A stretch of DNA of 64,000 nucleotides from Actinomyces sp. oral taxon 448 str. F0400 (GTDB lineage: Bacteria > Actinomycetota > Actinomycetes > Actinomycetales > Actinomycetaceae): assembly GCF_000220835.1 (NCBI RefSeq), contig NZ_GL985606.1:772376-836375 (forward strand). Reading direction: 5' to 3'. Below, piece after piece: positions 56,220 through 64,000 of this stretch. The notes under the pieces were generated by a model. The model was not told where the DNA came from, ran no database searches, and saw nothing but the letters and a program-made list of their open reading frames with translations. The translations under genes and the position numbers were made by a program. Each line of letters starts with the position of its first letter. Position 1 is the stretch's first letter.

Positions 56220-58334
56220 ATGTCCCCAACCGCAGCGCCCTCCGGGGCGTCCACACCGCTGATCGTCCCCGAGCTCGTGCGACTCGACGCCCTTCCCGGG
56301 GACGACAAGAAGGCGGTCATTGACTACCTGGCGCAGGTCATCGCCTCCGCGGGACGCGCCGACACAGCCGAGGGCCTGGCCGGTGACGCCATCGCCCGGG
56401 AGGAGACCGCGTCGACCGGGATCCCCGGAGGCGTCGCCATTCCGCACTGCCGCAGTCCCCACGTGCTGGCGCCCTCCCTCGGTTTCGCCAGGCTGGCCCA
56501 GCCCGTCGATTTCGGCGCGGCCGACGGCGGCCTGGCGGACCTGGTCTTCATGATCGCAGCGCCCTCCGGCGCCGACGACGTCCACCTCAAGCTGCTGGCC
56601 AAGCTCGCCCGTGGCCTGATGAAGAGCGAGTTCACCGACACCCTGCGCGCCGCCACGACTCCGGAGGACATCGCCCGCATCGTCACCGAGCAGGTCCAGC
56701 CCGATACCACGGGCGGCGGGCCGTCCGAGTCCGCGTCGGCGACTGCCGGGCCGGCCTCCGGGCGCACGACCCCCGAGCCTTCGGAGGGCGGGAAGGTGAT
56801 CGTCGGCGTCTCCTCGTGCCCCACCGGTATCGCGCACACGTTCATGGCCGCCGAGGCCCTGGAGCGGGCGGGCCGGGAGCGCGGCGTCACAGTGCGCGTC
56901 GAGGGGCAGGGCTCGGGCAGGATCGACTGGCTCGACCCCGATCTCATCGAACGCGCCGACGCCGTCGTCTTCGCTCACGATCTGCCGGTGAAGAATCGCG
57001 ACCGCTTCGCCGGTAAACCCGTCATCGACGTCGGCGTCAAGGCCGCCGTCAACGACGCGGGCTCGCTCGTCGATCGCGCTCTCGCCGCCGCCTCCGACCC
57101 CAAGGCCCCCAAGGTTCCCGCCGGCGGCGGGGACGAGACCGAGGCCGGCGCGGAGGAGGTCCACTGGGCCCGCCGCATTCAGCGCTCGGTCATGACCGGC
57201 GTGTCCTACATGATCCCCTTCGTCGCCGCGGGCGGTCTGCTCATCGCTCTCGGCTTCCTGTTCGGCGGCTACGACATCACCGATACCGCCAAGAACATCG
57301 TGGTCGGCAATTCCGACCCCGATAAGAACATCCTCGCGACCAGCCTGTGGAACCTGCCTGATCTGTCCAACGCGAACTACGCCGCCGACCACGCCCTGTT
57401 CGGATCCCCGCTTGCGGCCTACGTCGGCGCCGTGCTGTTCCTGCTGGGTCGCACGGGCATGGATCTGCTCGTCCCGGCGCTGGCCGGCTACATCTCCTTC
57501 GGCCTGGCTGGACGTCCGGGCATCGCGCCCGGCTTCATCATGGGCATGGTGGCCGTCGCGACGAACTCGGGCTTCATCGGCGGCCTGATCGGAGGTATCC
57601 TCTCCGGCTTCCTCGCGGCCTGGCTGGCCGGTCTCAGCGCGCCGCGCTGGCTGCGCAGCCTCATGCCCGTGGTCATCATTCCGCTGCTGACGACCCTTGT
57701 GACCGGCTCCATCATGTACATGCTGCTGGGTAAGCCGCTGGCCGCTCTCATGAGCTGGCTCACCAATTCCCTGAACTCCATGGCCACCAACGGCTCGGGT
57801 CTGTTCCTGGGGATCATCGTCGGTCTCATGATGTGCTTCGACCTGGGCGGACCGGTCAACAAGGCCGCCTACCTGTTCGCCACCGCGGGCCTGGATCAGG
57901 CCACGAACGCCTCGTACGAGGTCATGGCCGCGGTCATGGCCGCGGGCATGGTCCCGCCGCTCGCCCTGGCGCTGGCCACCACGATCCGCCCGAAGCTGTT
58001 CACCGACGTCGAGCGCGACAACGGCCGAGCCGCATGGCTGCTGGGCGCCTCCTTCATCTCCGAGGGCGCCATCCCCTTCGCCGCCGCGGACCCGCTGCGC
58101 ATCATCCCGCCGTGCATGGTCGGCGGCGCGGTGACCGGGGCGATGTCCATGGCCCTGCACGCCGGGTCCAAGGCTCCGCACGGAGGCATCTTCGTGTTCT
58201 TCGCCATGGACAACTTCCTGTGGTTCGTCGTCTCCATTCTGGTGGGCATGGTCGTGGCCTGCGCCGGCGTCGTGGGGCTCAAGCGGATGGCCGTGAGCAG
58301 GACGCCCGCTTCCGAGGCGGTCGCCGCCGCCTGA
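56220..58334 (+). CDS. fruA: Fructose PTS transporter EIIABC
   Basis: 704 residues in three domains. EIIA (about 15-160) carries the phospho-His in GGVAIPHCRS. EIIB (about 195-290) carries the phospho-Cys in VSSCPTGIAHTFMAAEAL. EIIC starts near 325 with about ten helices and the FDLGGPVNKAAY and GAIPFAAADPLRI signatures. It imports fructose and phosphorylates it at C1. EI and HPr are not in the window. GAGGAAG is the ribosome-binding site. A 141-bp gap with a 12-bp tandem repeat separates it from fruK. Confidence 0.95.
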   Translation: MSPTAAPSGASTPLIVPELVRLDALPGDDKKAVIDYLAQVIASAGRADTAEGLAGDAIAREETASTGIPGGVAIPHCRSPHVLAPSLGFARLAQPVDFGAADGGLADLVFMIAAPSGADDVHLKLLAKLARGLMKSEFTDTLRAATTPEDIARIVTEQVQPDTTGGGPSESASATAGPASGRTTPEPSEGGKVIVGVSSCPTGIAHTFMAAEALERAGRERGVTVRVEGQGSGRIDWLDPDLIERADAVVFAHDLPVKNRDRFAGKPVIDVGVKAAVNDAGSLVDRALAAASDPKAPKVPAGGGDETEAGAEEVHWARRIQRSVMTGVSYMIPFVAAGGLLIALGFLFGGYDITDTAKNIVVGNSDPDKNILATSLWNLPDLSNANYAADHALFGSPLAAYVGAVLFLLGRTGMDLLVPALAGYISFGLAGRPGIAPGFIMGMVAVATNSGFIGGLIGGILSGFLAAWLAGLSAPRWLRSLMPVVIIPLLTTLVTGSIMYMLLGKPLAALMSWLTNSLNSMATNGSGLFLGIIVGLMMCFDLGGPVNKAAYLFATAGLDQATNASYEVMAAVMAAGMVPPLALALATTIRPKLFTDVERDNGRAAWLLGASFISEGAIPFAAADPLRIIPPCMVGGAVTGAMSMALHAGSKAPHGGIFVFFAMDNFLWFVVSILVGMVVACAGVVGLKRMAVSRTPASEAVAAA

Positions 58335-58370
58335 CGCCGCCCGCTCGTGCACCGCACGGGAACTGCTCGA

Positions 58371-58406
58371 CGCCCGGGTGGGAGGATCGATCCTCCCACC
58401 CGGGCG
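58371..58406. terminator. Perfect 36-bp palindrome, fruA terminator
   Basis: CGCCCGGGTGGGAGGATC is followed directly by its exact complement, giving a stem of up to 16 bp with a GATC loop, 36 bp after the fruA stop. A small GCGAC/GTCGC hairpin follows. Confidence 0.8.
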
Positions 58407-58537
58407 ACGCTCCGTGTCGCCCGCGCGCTGCCGGGCGCCGCTGGGACTCGGCGATTGTGGCGAACTGCGCCGTATCGCGATCGGCCGCAGCGGGATGTGC
58501 GCCTGACCTGTCCGCGCGAGGGTGACAGACTGGACCG

Positions 58538-60286
58538 GTGAGTTCCGGTGCCACCACCCAGACCACCAGTCCGGTCCCCGACTCGACCGACCGCCGGGCC
58601 GAGCTGGAGCCCGCCGTCGCCGAGGAGTGCGGCGTCTTCGGTGTGTGGGCGCCCGGCGAGGAGGTCTCCCGGCTGACCTACTTCGGGCTCTACGCCCTCC
58701 AGCACCGTGGCCAGGAGGCCGCCGGCATCGCCACCACCGACGGCTCCAACATCCTGGTCTACAAGGACCTCGGCCTGGTCTCCCAGGTCTTCGACGACCG
58801 CTGTCTGACCTCGTTGGCCGGGCACCTCGCCGTCGGGCACGTCCGCTACGCCACCACCGGCGCCACCACCTGGGAGAACGCCCAGCCCATGCTCGGGCCG
58901 GTCGCCGGCTCCACCCTGGCCCTGACCCACAACGGCAACCTCACCAACACCCGTGAGCTCATGGCCGCCGTGCGGGCCACCAGCGGCGAGGACCTGACCG
59001 GTGAGCTCGGCCGCGGCTCCTCGACGGACACGGCCGTGATCGCCGCGCTCATGAATCTCGTCTGCGAGCGCGGCCGCATCTCGGGCTGGGGCGGTTCCCA
59101 CGACGTCGACTCCGACCTCTACCTCGACGTCCCTGCGGCCGAGGCCCTCCGGCCCGCCCCCCTGACCGTCTCCCAGGCCGCCCGCCGGGTCCTGCCCATG
59201 CTGCGCGGTGCCTTCTCCCTGGTCTTCATGGACGAGCGCACCCTCTACGCGGCCCGCGACCCCCACGGCGTGCGCCCCCTCGTCCTGGGGCGCCTGGAGC
59301 ACGGCTGGGTCATCGCCTCGGAGACCGCCGCCCTCGACATTGTCGGCGCCACCGTCGTGCGCGAGGTCGAGCCCGCAGAGATGCTCGAGATCGACGCCGA
59401 CGGCGTGCGCTCGACCCGCTTCGCCCGCCAGCGCCGCTCGGGCTGCGTCTTCGAATACGTCTACCTCGCCCGCCCCGACACCAAGATCGCCGGACGCTCC
59501 GTCATCGCCTCGCGCAACGCCATGGGGGCCGCCCTGGCCCGCGAGCACCCGGTCGAAGCGGACCTGGTCATCGCCACCCCCGAGTCGGGCACCCCCGCCG
59601 CCATCGGCTACGCACAGGCCTCCGGCATCCCCTACGGGCAGGGCCTGGTCAAGAACGCCTACGTGGGCCGCACCTTCATCCAGCCCACCCAGACGCTGCG
59701 TCAGCTGGGCATCCGGCTCAAGCTCAACCCCGTGCGCGAGGTCATCGAGGGCAGGAGGCTCGTCGTCGTCGACGACTCCATCGTGCGCGGCAACACTCAG
59801 CGGGCTCTGGTGCGCATGCTGCGGGAGGCGGGCGCCGCCGAGGTCCACATCCGCATTTCCTCCCCGCCGGTGCTGTGGCCCTGCTTCTACGGCATCGATT
59901 TCGCCACCCGCGCCGAGCTGATCGCCACCGGCATGAGTGTGGAGGAGATCCGCCGGTCCATCGGCGCGGACTCCCTGGGCTACCTGTCCGTGGACGGCAT
60001 GGTCGAGGCCTGCGGTCAGCCGCGCGGCGAGCTGTGCACCGCCTGCTTCACCGGCGACTACCCCATGGCGCCGCCCGTCGAGGACGCGGCGCCGGAAACC
60101 CTGCCCGTCTCCCGCGCTCCCGGCGTCCGCCGTCGTTGCGCCGACGCCCGCGCTCTCGCGCCCGGGGCCGCGGAGGCGATCACCCGCCCCGACCTGGCTG
60201 CGGGCAGTCCCCGCTCCGTCGCCCGGACCGCGTCTGCGGGGGTCGCCCCCGCTGCAACCGACTCCTCTGAAGGGAACAACAGATGA
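58538..60286 (+). CDS. purF: Amidophosphoribosyltransferase
   Basis: A 582-residue enzyme, the first committed step of purine synthesis (PRPP + glutamine to phosphoribosylamine). The nucleophile is Cys 31 (EECGVFGVW), so about 30 residues must be cleaved as a propeptide. The PRPP loop is VVVDDSIVRGNT; GELCTACFTGDYP carries late Cys residues suggestive of the Fe-S class. The last 60 residues are Ala/Arg-rich and not conserved-looking. GTG start with CAGACT six bases upstream. Confidence 0.95.
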   Translation: MSSGATTQTTSPVPDSTDRRAELEPAVAEECGVFGVWAPGEEVSRLTYFGLYALQHRGQEAAGIATTDGSNILVYKDLGLVSQVFDDRCLTSLAGHLAVGHVRYATTGATTWENAQPMLGPVAGSTLALTHNGNLTNTRELMAAVRATSGEDLTGELGRGSSTDTAVIAALMNLVCERGRISGWGGSHDVDSDLYLDVPAAEALRPAPLTVSQAARRVLPMLRGAFSLVFMDERTLYAARDPHGVRPLVLGRLEHGWVIASETAALDIVGATVVREVEPAEMLEIDADGVRSTRFARQRRSGCVFEYVYLARPDTKIAGRSVIASRNAMGAALAREHPVEADLVIATPESGTPAAIGYAQASGIPYGQGLVKNAYVGRTFIQPTQTLRQLGIRLKLNPVREVIEGRRLVVVDDSIVRGNTQRALVRMLREAGAAEVHIRISSPPVLWPCFYGIDFATRAELIATGMSVEEIRRSIGADSLGYLSVDGMVEACGQPRGELCTACFTGDYPMAPPVEDAAPETLPVSRAPGVRRRCADARALAPGAAEAITRPDLAAGSPRSVARTASAGVAPAATDSSEGNNR

Positions 60287-61452
60287 GTACTCACGCCACC
60301 GACCCCGACGCCGCCGGCGCCATCACCCCCGGCGCCGGGATCACCTACGCCTCCTCGGGGGTCGACACCGCCGCCGGTGATCGCGCCGTCGAGCTCATGA
60401 AGACCTCCATCGCCGCCTCCATGACACCGTCCGTGGTCGGCGGCGTCGGCGGATTCGCCGGCCTGGTCGATGTCTCCGGGCTGCGCGAGTACCGCCGTCC
60501 GCTGCTGGCCGCCTCCACCGACGGCGTGGGCACCAAGGTCGTCGTCGCCCGAGCCCTGGGCATTCACGACACCATCGGTCAGGACCTGGTCGGCATGGTC
60601 GTCGACGACGTCGTCGTGGTCGGCGCCCGGCCTCTGCTCATGACCGACTACATCGCCTGCGGACGCGTCGTGCCCGAGCGCGTCGCCGACGTCGTGCGCG
60701 GCGTGGCCACCGCCTGCGTCGCCGTCGGCACGCCGCTGCTGGGCGGGGAGACAGCCGAGCATCCCGGCCTCATGGGCGAGGACGAGTACGACGTCGCCGG
60801 CGCGGCCACCGGGGTCGTCGAGGCCGACCGCGTGCTCGGCTCCGACCGCGTGCTCGCCGGAGACGTCCTGGTCGCCATGGCCTCCTCGGGCCTGCACTCC
60901 AACGGCTACTCCCTCGTGCGGCGCGTCGTCTCCCGCGCCGGCTGGGAACTGGAGCGGCAGGTGCCCGAGCTCGGACGCACCCTGGGCGAGGAGCTGCTCG
61001 AACCGACTCGCCTGTATGCCAAGACCTGCTTGGCCATGATCGGGGCGCTCGGCTCGGAGGCGGCGCCCTCCCCGGTCCACGCGCTGTCCCACGTCACCGG
61101 CGGCGGGCTGGCGGCCAACCTCGCGAGGGTCCTGCCGGCCGGGTTGATCGCCGACGTCGACCGCTCCGGATGGGTCGTCCCGCCGGTCTTCGACCTCGTG
61201 CGTCGTCTGGGCCCCGTTTCGTGGGACGACCTGGAGGCCGCCCTCAACCTCGGGGTGGGCATGGTCGCCGTCGTCTCGCCCGAGTCCGCCGACGCCGTCC
61301 TGCACGTGGCCGAGGGCTCGGGTATACCCGCGTGGGTGCTCGGGGGCGTCCACAGGGCCGAGGAGTACGAGCCGCAGGGCCGCCTCGTGTCCGGCACCAA
61401 GGGCGCGGACGGCGGAACCGTCGACGTCTTCGGCCAGTACCGCACAGCTTGA
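60283..61452 (+). CDS. purM: AIR synthetase
   Basis: A 389-residue enzyme that closes the imidazole ring of FGAM with ATP. ITYASSGVDTAAGDRAVELMK at the N-terminus, STDGVGTKVVVA, GGETAEHPGLM and SSGLHSNGYSLVR are typical. Slightly long because of a short N-terminal extension. It overlaps purF by 4 bp (ATGA), so both are co-translated. Confidence 0.96.
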   Translation: MSTHATDPDAAGAITPGAGITYASSGVDTAAGDRAVELMKTSIAASMTPSVVGGVGGFAGLVDVSGLREYRRPLLAASTDGVGTKVVVARALGIHDTIGQDLVGMVVDDVVVVGARPLLMTDYIACGRVVPERVADVVRGVATACVAVGTPLLGGETAEHPGLMGEDEYDVAGAATGVVEADRVLGSDRVLAGDVLVAMASSGLHSNGYSLVRRVVSRAGWELERQVPELGRTLGEELLEPTRLYAKTCLAMIGALGSEAAPSPVHALSHVTGGGLAANLARVLPAGLIADVDRSGWVVPPVFDLVRRLGPVSWDDLEAALNLGVGMVAVVSPESADAVLHVAEGSGIPAWVLGGVHRAEEYEPQGRLVSGTKGADGGTVDVFGQYRTA

Positions 61453-61479
61453 CCGCCGTTCGGGCACCGCACGAGTGGC

Positions 61480-61501
61480 GCGGGGCCGTCCGCCGCCCCG
61501 C
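61480..61501. terminator. Hairpin between purM and the ABC ATPase gene
   Basis: GCGGGGC and GCCCCGC (7 bp, 8-base loop) in the 49-bp gap between convergent genes. Confidence 0.4.
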
Positions 61502-62254
61502 TCACACCCCCAGCTGCGCCATGGCCTCGGCGACCGCGCCGACGCGTTCAGCGCGCGCCTCCTCGCCGTAGTCCTGCGGGCACTCGCCCAGCTCCAGGTC
61601 GGTGACGACGACGCCATCGACCAGGGCCAGGACTCGATCGGCGCGCGCCGCCACCTGCGCGTCGTGAGTGACGATGACGAGGCTGCGCCCCTGGCGGTGC
61701 ACCCTCCCGAGCAGTCCCAGCACCTGTTCGGCCGCGGCCCGGTTGAGCGCTCCGGTGGGCTCATCGCCCATGACGGTGCGGGCCCCGTTGACCAGTGCCC
61801 GGCAGATCGAGGCGCGCTGGAGCTGGCCGCCGGAGACCCGCGACGGCAGGTGGTCGGCGACCCCGGCGACCTCCATCGTCTCCAGCAGCTCGTCGGTGCG
61901 CCGGGCGATCACCCCGCGGGATTCGGCCCGCGCCAGCAGTCCCGGCAGGGAGACGTTGTCCCGCAGCGACAGACTCGCCAGCAGACGCGGCTGCTGGAAG
62001 ACGAACCCCAGACGCCGCAGCCGCAGCGCCGCCAGTTTCTTGTCCGGCAGGGCGGTCAGCTCCTCGCCGTCGAGCTCGACCGTGCCGGCGGTGGGAGGCT
62101 CCATGCCGGACAGCACGTGCAGAAGGGTCGATTTTCCCGAGCCCGAAGGGCCCATGATCGCCAGGAACTGGCCGTCGGGGACCGTCAGGTCGATGCCGGC
62201 GAGCACCCGGGGCGCGCCCGGGTAGTCCTTGATGACGCCGGTGGCGGTGAGCAT
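61502..62254 (-). CDS. ABC transporter ATPase (MacB/LolD type)
   Basis: 250 residues. Walker A GPSGSGKST, Q-loop, signature VSGGQLQR and Walker B with TVMGDEPTGAL are intact. It belongs to the class that powers MacB/FtsX-type mechanotransmission or peptide/antibiotic efflux rather than classical import. The gene starts 4 bp after the permease stop (AGGAGTGACATC before the ATG), so the two proteins form one complex. Confidence 0.92.
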   Translation of the reverse strand: MLTATGVIKDYPGAPRVLAGIDLTVPDGQFLAIMGPSGSGKSTLLHVLSGMEPPTAGTVELDGEELTALPDKKLAALRLRRLGFVFQQPRLLASLSLRDNVSLPGLLARAESRGVIARRTDELLETMEVAGVADHLPSRVSGGQLQRASICRALVNGARTVMGDEPTGALNRAAAEQVLGLLGRVHRQGRSLVIVTHDAQVAARADRVLALVDGVVVTDLELGECPQDYGEEARAERVGAVAEAMAQLGV

Positions 62255-62258
62255 GATG

Positions 62259-64000
62259 TCACTCCTGTTCGGTGAGGTGGATACGGCTCAGGGCGCGCAG
62301 GCCGAATCCGATGGCGGCCAGCGCGCAGGCGAGGACGGCGAGCGGGATTCCCACCCAGCTCACCAGCGGGTCGGGCAGCAGCCGCACACCGGGCGCCCCG
62401 AAGGTGCCCAGGATCAGACGCAGGCCGCCCTGCCCGCACAGCTGGGCCGCCACGGCCCCCAGCACGGCGCCCGCCGCGGCGACGACTCCGAAGCGCACGA
62501 GGTAGATGCGGGCCAGTTGCGCCCGACTCGCCCCGATGGCCCGCAGGGAGGCGAGCATGCCGCGCTCACGGGTGATGATCAGGGACAGGTTCATCGTCGT
62601 GATGACCAGGACCAGGAGGCACCCGGAGGCGACGGCGACCACCGCCGCCGTGCGCAGCTGCCCGGCGAGAGCCCCCATCGTCTCGGCGGCGTACTCGGTC
62701 ATGAGAGTGACCTTGGCGCCGGGCAGTACGGCTGACAGGGAGTCGGCGACCGCTGCGGGGTCGGCGTCGTCGGCTACGTCGAGGTAGACGACCTGCCACA
62801 TCGGGCTCTGCGAGAGCTCCAGCCGGGTCTTGGCGGTCTTGCCGCCGTTGGTGATGTCCTGGTAGACGCCGCTGACGGTGAGGCTCAGCTCCTGGCCCTC
62901 GTCCCTGATCGTCACCTCGTCGCCGACGTCGACCCCCAGCTGGGTGGATTCCCCCACTGACAGTGCGATCTGCTGGTCGGTCGTCGGTGCGGAGCCGCGA
63001 TCGTAGCTGAGGGGGAAGACCTCGTGGTCGCCGGATTCGATGACCACCGTGTCCCACTCGCCGTCGTCCTTGCCCAGCTCGTAGCGATCCGAGGCGAGGA
63101 CGACGCTGCTGCCGATGTCGGTGCGTGCGCTCACGGCGGCCTCGACATCCGCAGTGGTGGTCATTCCATCGCGCACGTCGACGCGCACGTCGGCCTGACC
63201 GACTCCCAGGTAGGTGACGAAGCGCGCGTCCTGAACCGTGGCCAGGATGCTCGCGGGCACCACCGCCGCCACCACGCACAGCCCGACCACCGCCGCCAGC
63301 AGGATGCTGCTGCGCTGCCCGGCTGCGTTCAGTCCCAGACGTGCGGGAGCGCTCAGGCGCGAGGACGTCAGTGCGGGCCGGGTCCGCGGGCCCCGCCGGC
63401 GCGGGGATCGCGTTCGACCCGGCAGGACTCGACGACGTCGGGGGACCGGGGCCCCAGCGGCCGCGCGCAGGGCCTCGACGACGCTGATCCGGTCGATTCG
63501 CGCCAGCATGAACCAGCAGGAGCCCATGACGACGAGCACGCTCAGCAGCGCTCCCCCGACGGGGGCCAGGACCAGGGGGCCGACTCCGTCCGGGCTGCCC
63601 AGGTAGAGCAGGACGGGGCGCTGGAGCACGTTCGTCAGGGGGAGGCAGGCCGCCAGGCCGGCCGTCGCCCCCATGATCGCCAGTGCCGCGTACGTGACGA
63701 GATAGAGCCACCGGATCGAGGCGGTGGGCGCCCCGATCGCCTTGAGCGCCCCGATCTGTCCGAGGTCCTCTTCGAGGGCGGCCAGAAGGGCGAAGCGCAG
63801 AGCCAGGAGCACGACGACGGCGAGTACGCCGGCGACGAGCAGCACCGCCGCGGCCAGCACGAACGTGCTCACGCCGTTCAGGAGGCGGAAGACCGTGGAG
63901 TCGACCATGATGCCGTCGGCGGGCAGGCCCGAGGCGGTGTAGGCGGCCTTGAGCTCCGTGTTCGTCACGCCGTCGGCGCCCAGCAACTCGATGTAGTCCT
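62259..64000 (-). CDS. FtsX/MacB-type ABC permease (5' end outside window)
   Basis: About 580 residues visible; the frame is open to the window edge (DYIELLGADGVTN...), so the N-terminus is missing. Two permease blocks are seen. The first has a FtsX-like helix set (VLAAAVLLVAGVLAVVVLLAL, EEDLGQIGALKAIGAP). Then come a helix and an extracytoplasmic domain of about 200 residues, and the second FtsX set (RERGMLASLRAIGASRAQLARI, AAGAVLGAVAAQL). This duplicated layout fits large lipoprotein-release or bacteriocin-resistance permeases. The substrate is unknown. Confidence 0.88.
   Translation of the reverse strand, partial: DYIELLGADGVTNTELKAAYTASGLPADGIMVDSTVFRLLNGVSTFVLAAAVLLVAGVLAVVVLLALRFALLAALEEDLGQIGALKAIGAPTASIRWLYLVTYAALAIMGATAGLAACLPLTNVLQRPVLLYLGSPDGVGPLVLAPVGGALLSVLVVMGSCWFMLARIDRISVVEALRAAAGAPVPRRRRVLPGRTRSPRRRGPRTRPALTSSRLSAPARLGLNAAGQRSSILLAAVVGLCVVAAVVPASILATVQDARFVTYLGVGQADVRVDVRDGMTTTADVEAAVSARTDIGSSVVLASDRYELGKDDGEWDTVVIESGDHEVFPLSYDRGSAPTTDQQIALSVGESTQLGVDVGDEVTIRDEGQELSLTVSGVYQDITNGGKTAKTRLELSQSPMWQVVYLDVADDADPAAVADSLSAVLPGAKVTLMTEYAAETMGALAGQLRTAAVVAVASGCLLVLVITTMNLSLIITRERGMLASLRAIGASRAQLARIYLVRFGVVAAAGAVLGAVAAQLCGQGGLRLILGTFGAPGVRLLPDPLVSWVGIPLAVLACALAAIGFGLRALSRIHLTEQE

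Noticed and set aside
53382-58352. A 1656-codon minus-strand open frame
   Set aside because: It lies antisense to the nucleotidase C-terminus, SCP, fruR, fruK and fruA, which all have strong family motifs; its own sequence is low-complexity Gly/Arg/Asp typical of shadow frames.

Overview
The window is high-GC DNA with one mostly conventional chromosomal segment and one accessory block at its left edge. GTG starts are frequent, many starts appear leaderless, and there is a CIRCE heat-shock operator. It also has PurS/PurQ/small-PurL purine synthesis, GTP-type PEP carboxykinase, three LppM-domain proteins and a sortase-type LARTG surface nucleotidase. Together these point to an actinobacterium, most likely in or near Actinomycetaceae (Actinomyces/Schaalia type). 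This is inference from gene content; no rRNA or tRNA gene was seen.

Region 1 (1-8270) is an interbacterial-conflict locus. It holds the 3' part of a giant repeat-rich gene whose C-terminal domain carries a D...ExK signature of PD-(D/E)XK nucleases. Eight tandem paralogous genes of 191-203 codons follow as candidate immunity proteins. They are mosaics of two parental haplotypes, and five of the gaps carry a 53-bp repeat that ends in the ribosome-binding site.

Region 2 (8275-15986) encodes thiol peroxidase and then a complete nitrite-to-ammonia respiratory module: NrfH, NrfA with a CXXCH first haem, and a system II cytochrome c maturation set (CcdA, ResB, CcsA, TlpA/ResA). A TPR protein in this operon is interrupted by an in-frame TGA.

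Region 3 (16142-25224) holds pyrE, a SpoU methyltransferase, an Hsp20 gene with a CIRCE site, class II fructose-bisphosphate aldolase, a carbohydrate ABC importer with a YesL-type partner, and an unknown membrane protein.

Region 4 (25432-41472) carries most of de novo purine synthesis (purA, purD, purC, purS, purQ, purL). Interspersed are three LppM-like surface proteins, pckG, two unknown membrane proteins, a trehalose-synthase-like glycosyltransferase and a 490-bp noncoding stretch with DnaA-box-like sequences.

Region 5 (41557-53673) holds a META-domain lipoprotein, glgX, phosphatidylcholine synthase, an FAD oxidoreductase, a cupin, a methyltransferase, glutamate dehydrogenase and a cell-wall 5'-nucleotidase.

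Region 6 (53755-64000) holds an SCP-like gene, the fruR-fruK-fruA fructose PTS operon behind a cluster of CCGTACGG sites, purF-purM, and an ABC ATPase with a MacB/FtsX-type permease that runs off the right edge. No tRNA, rRNA, CRISPR array, insertion sequence or integrase was found.
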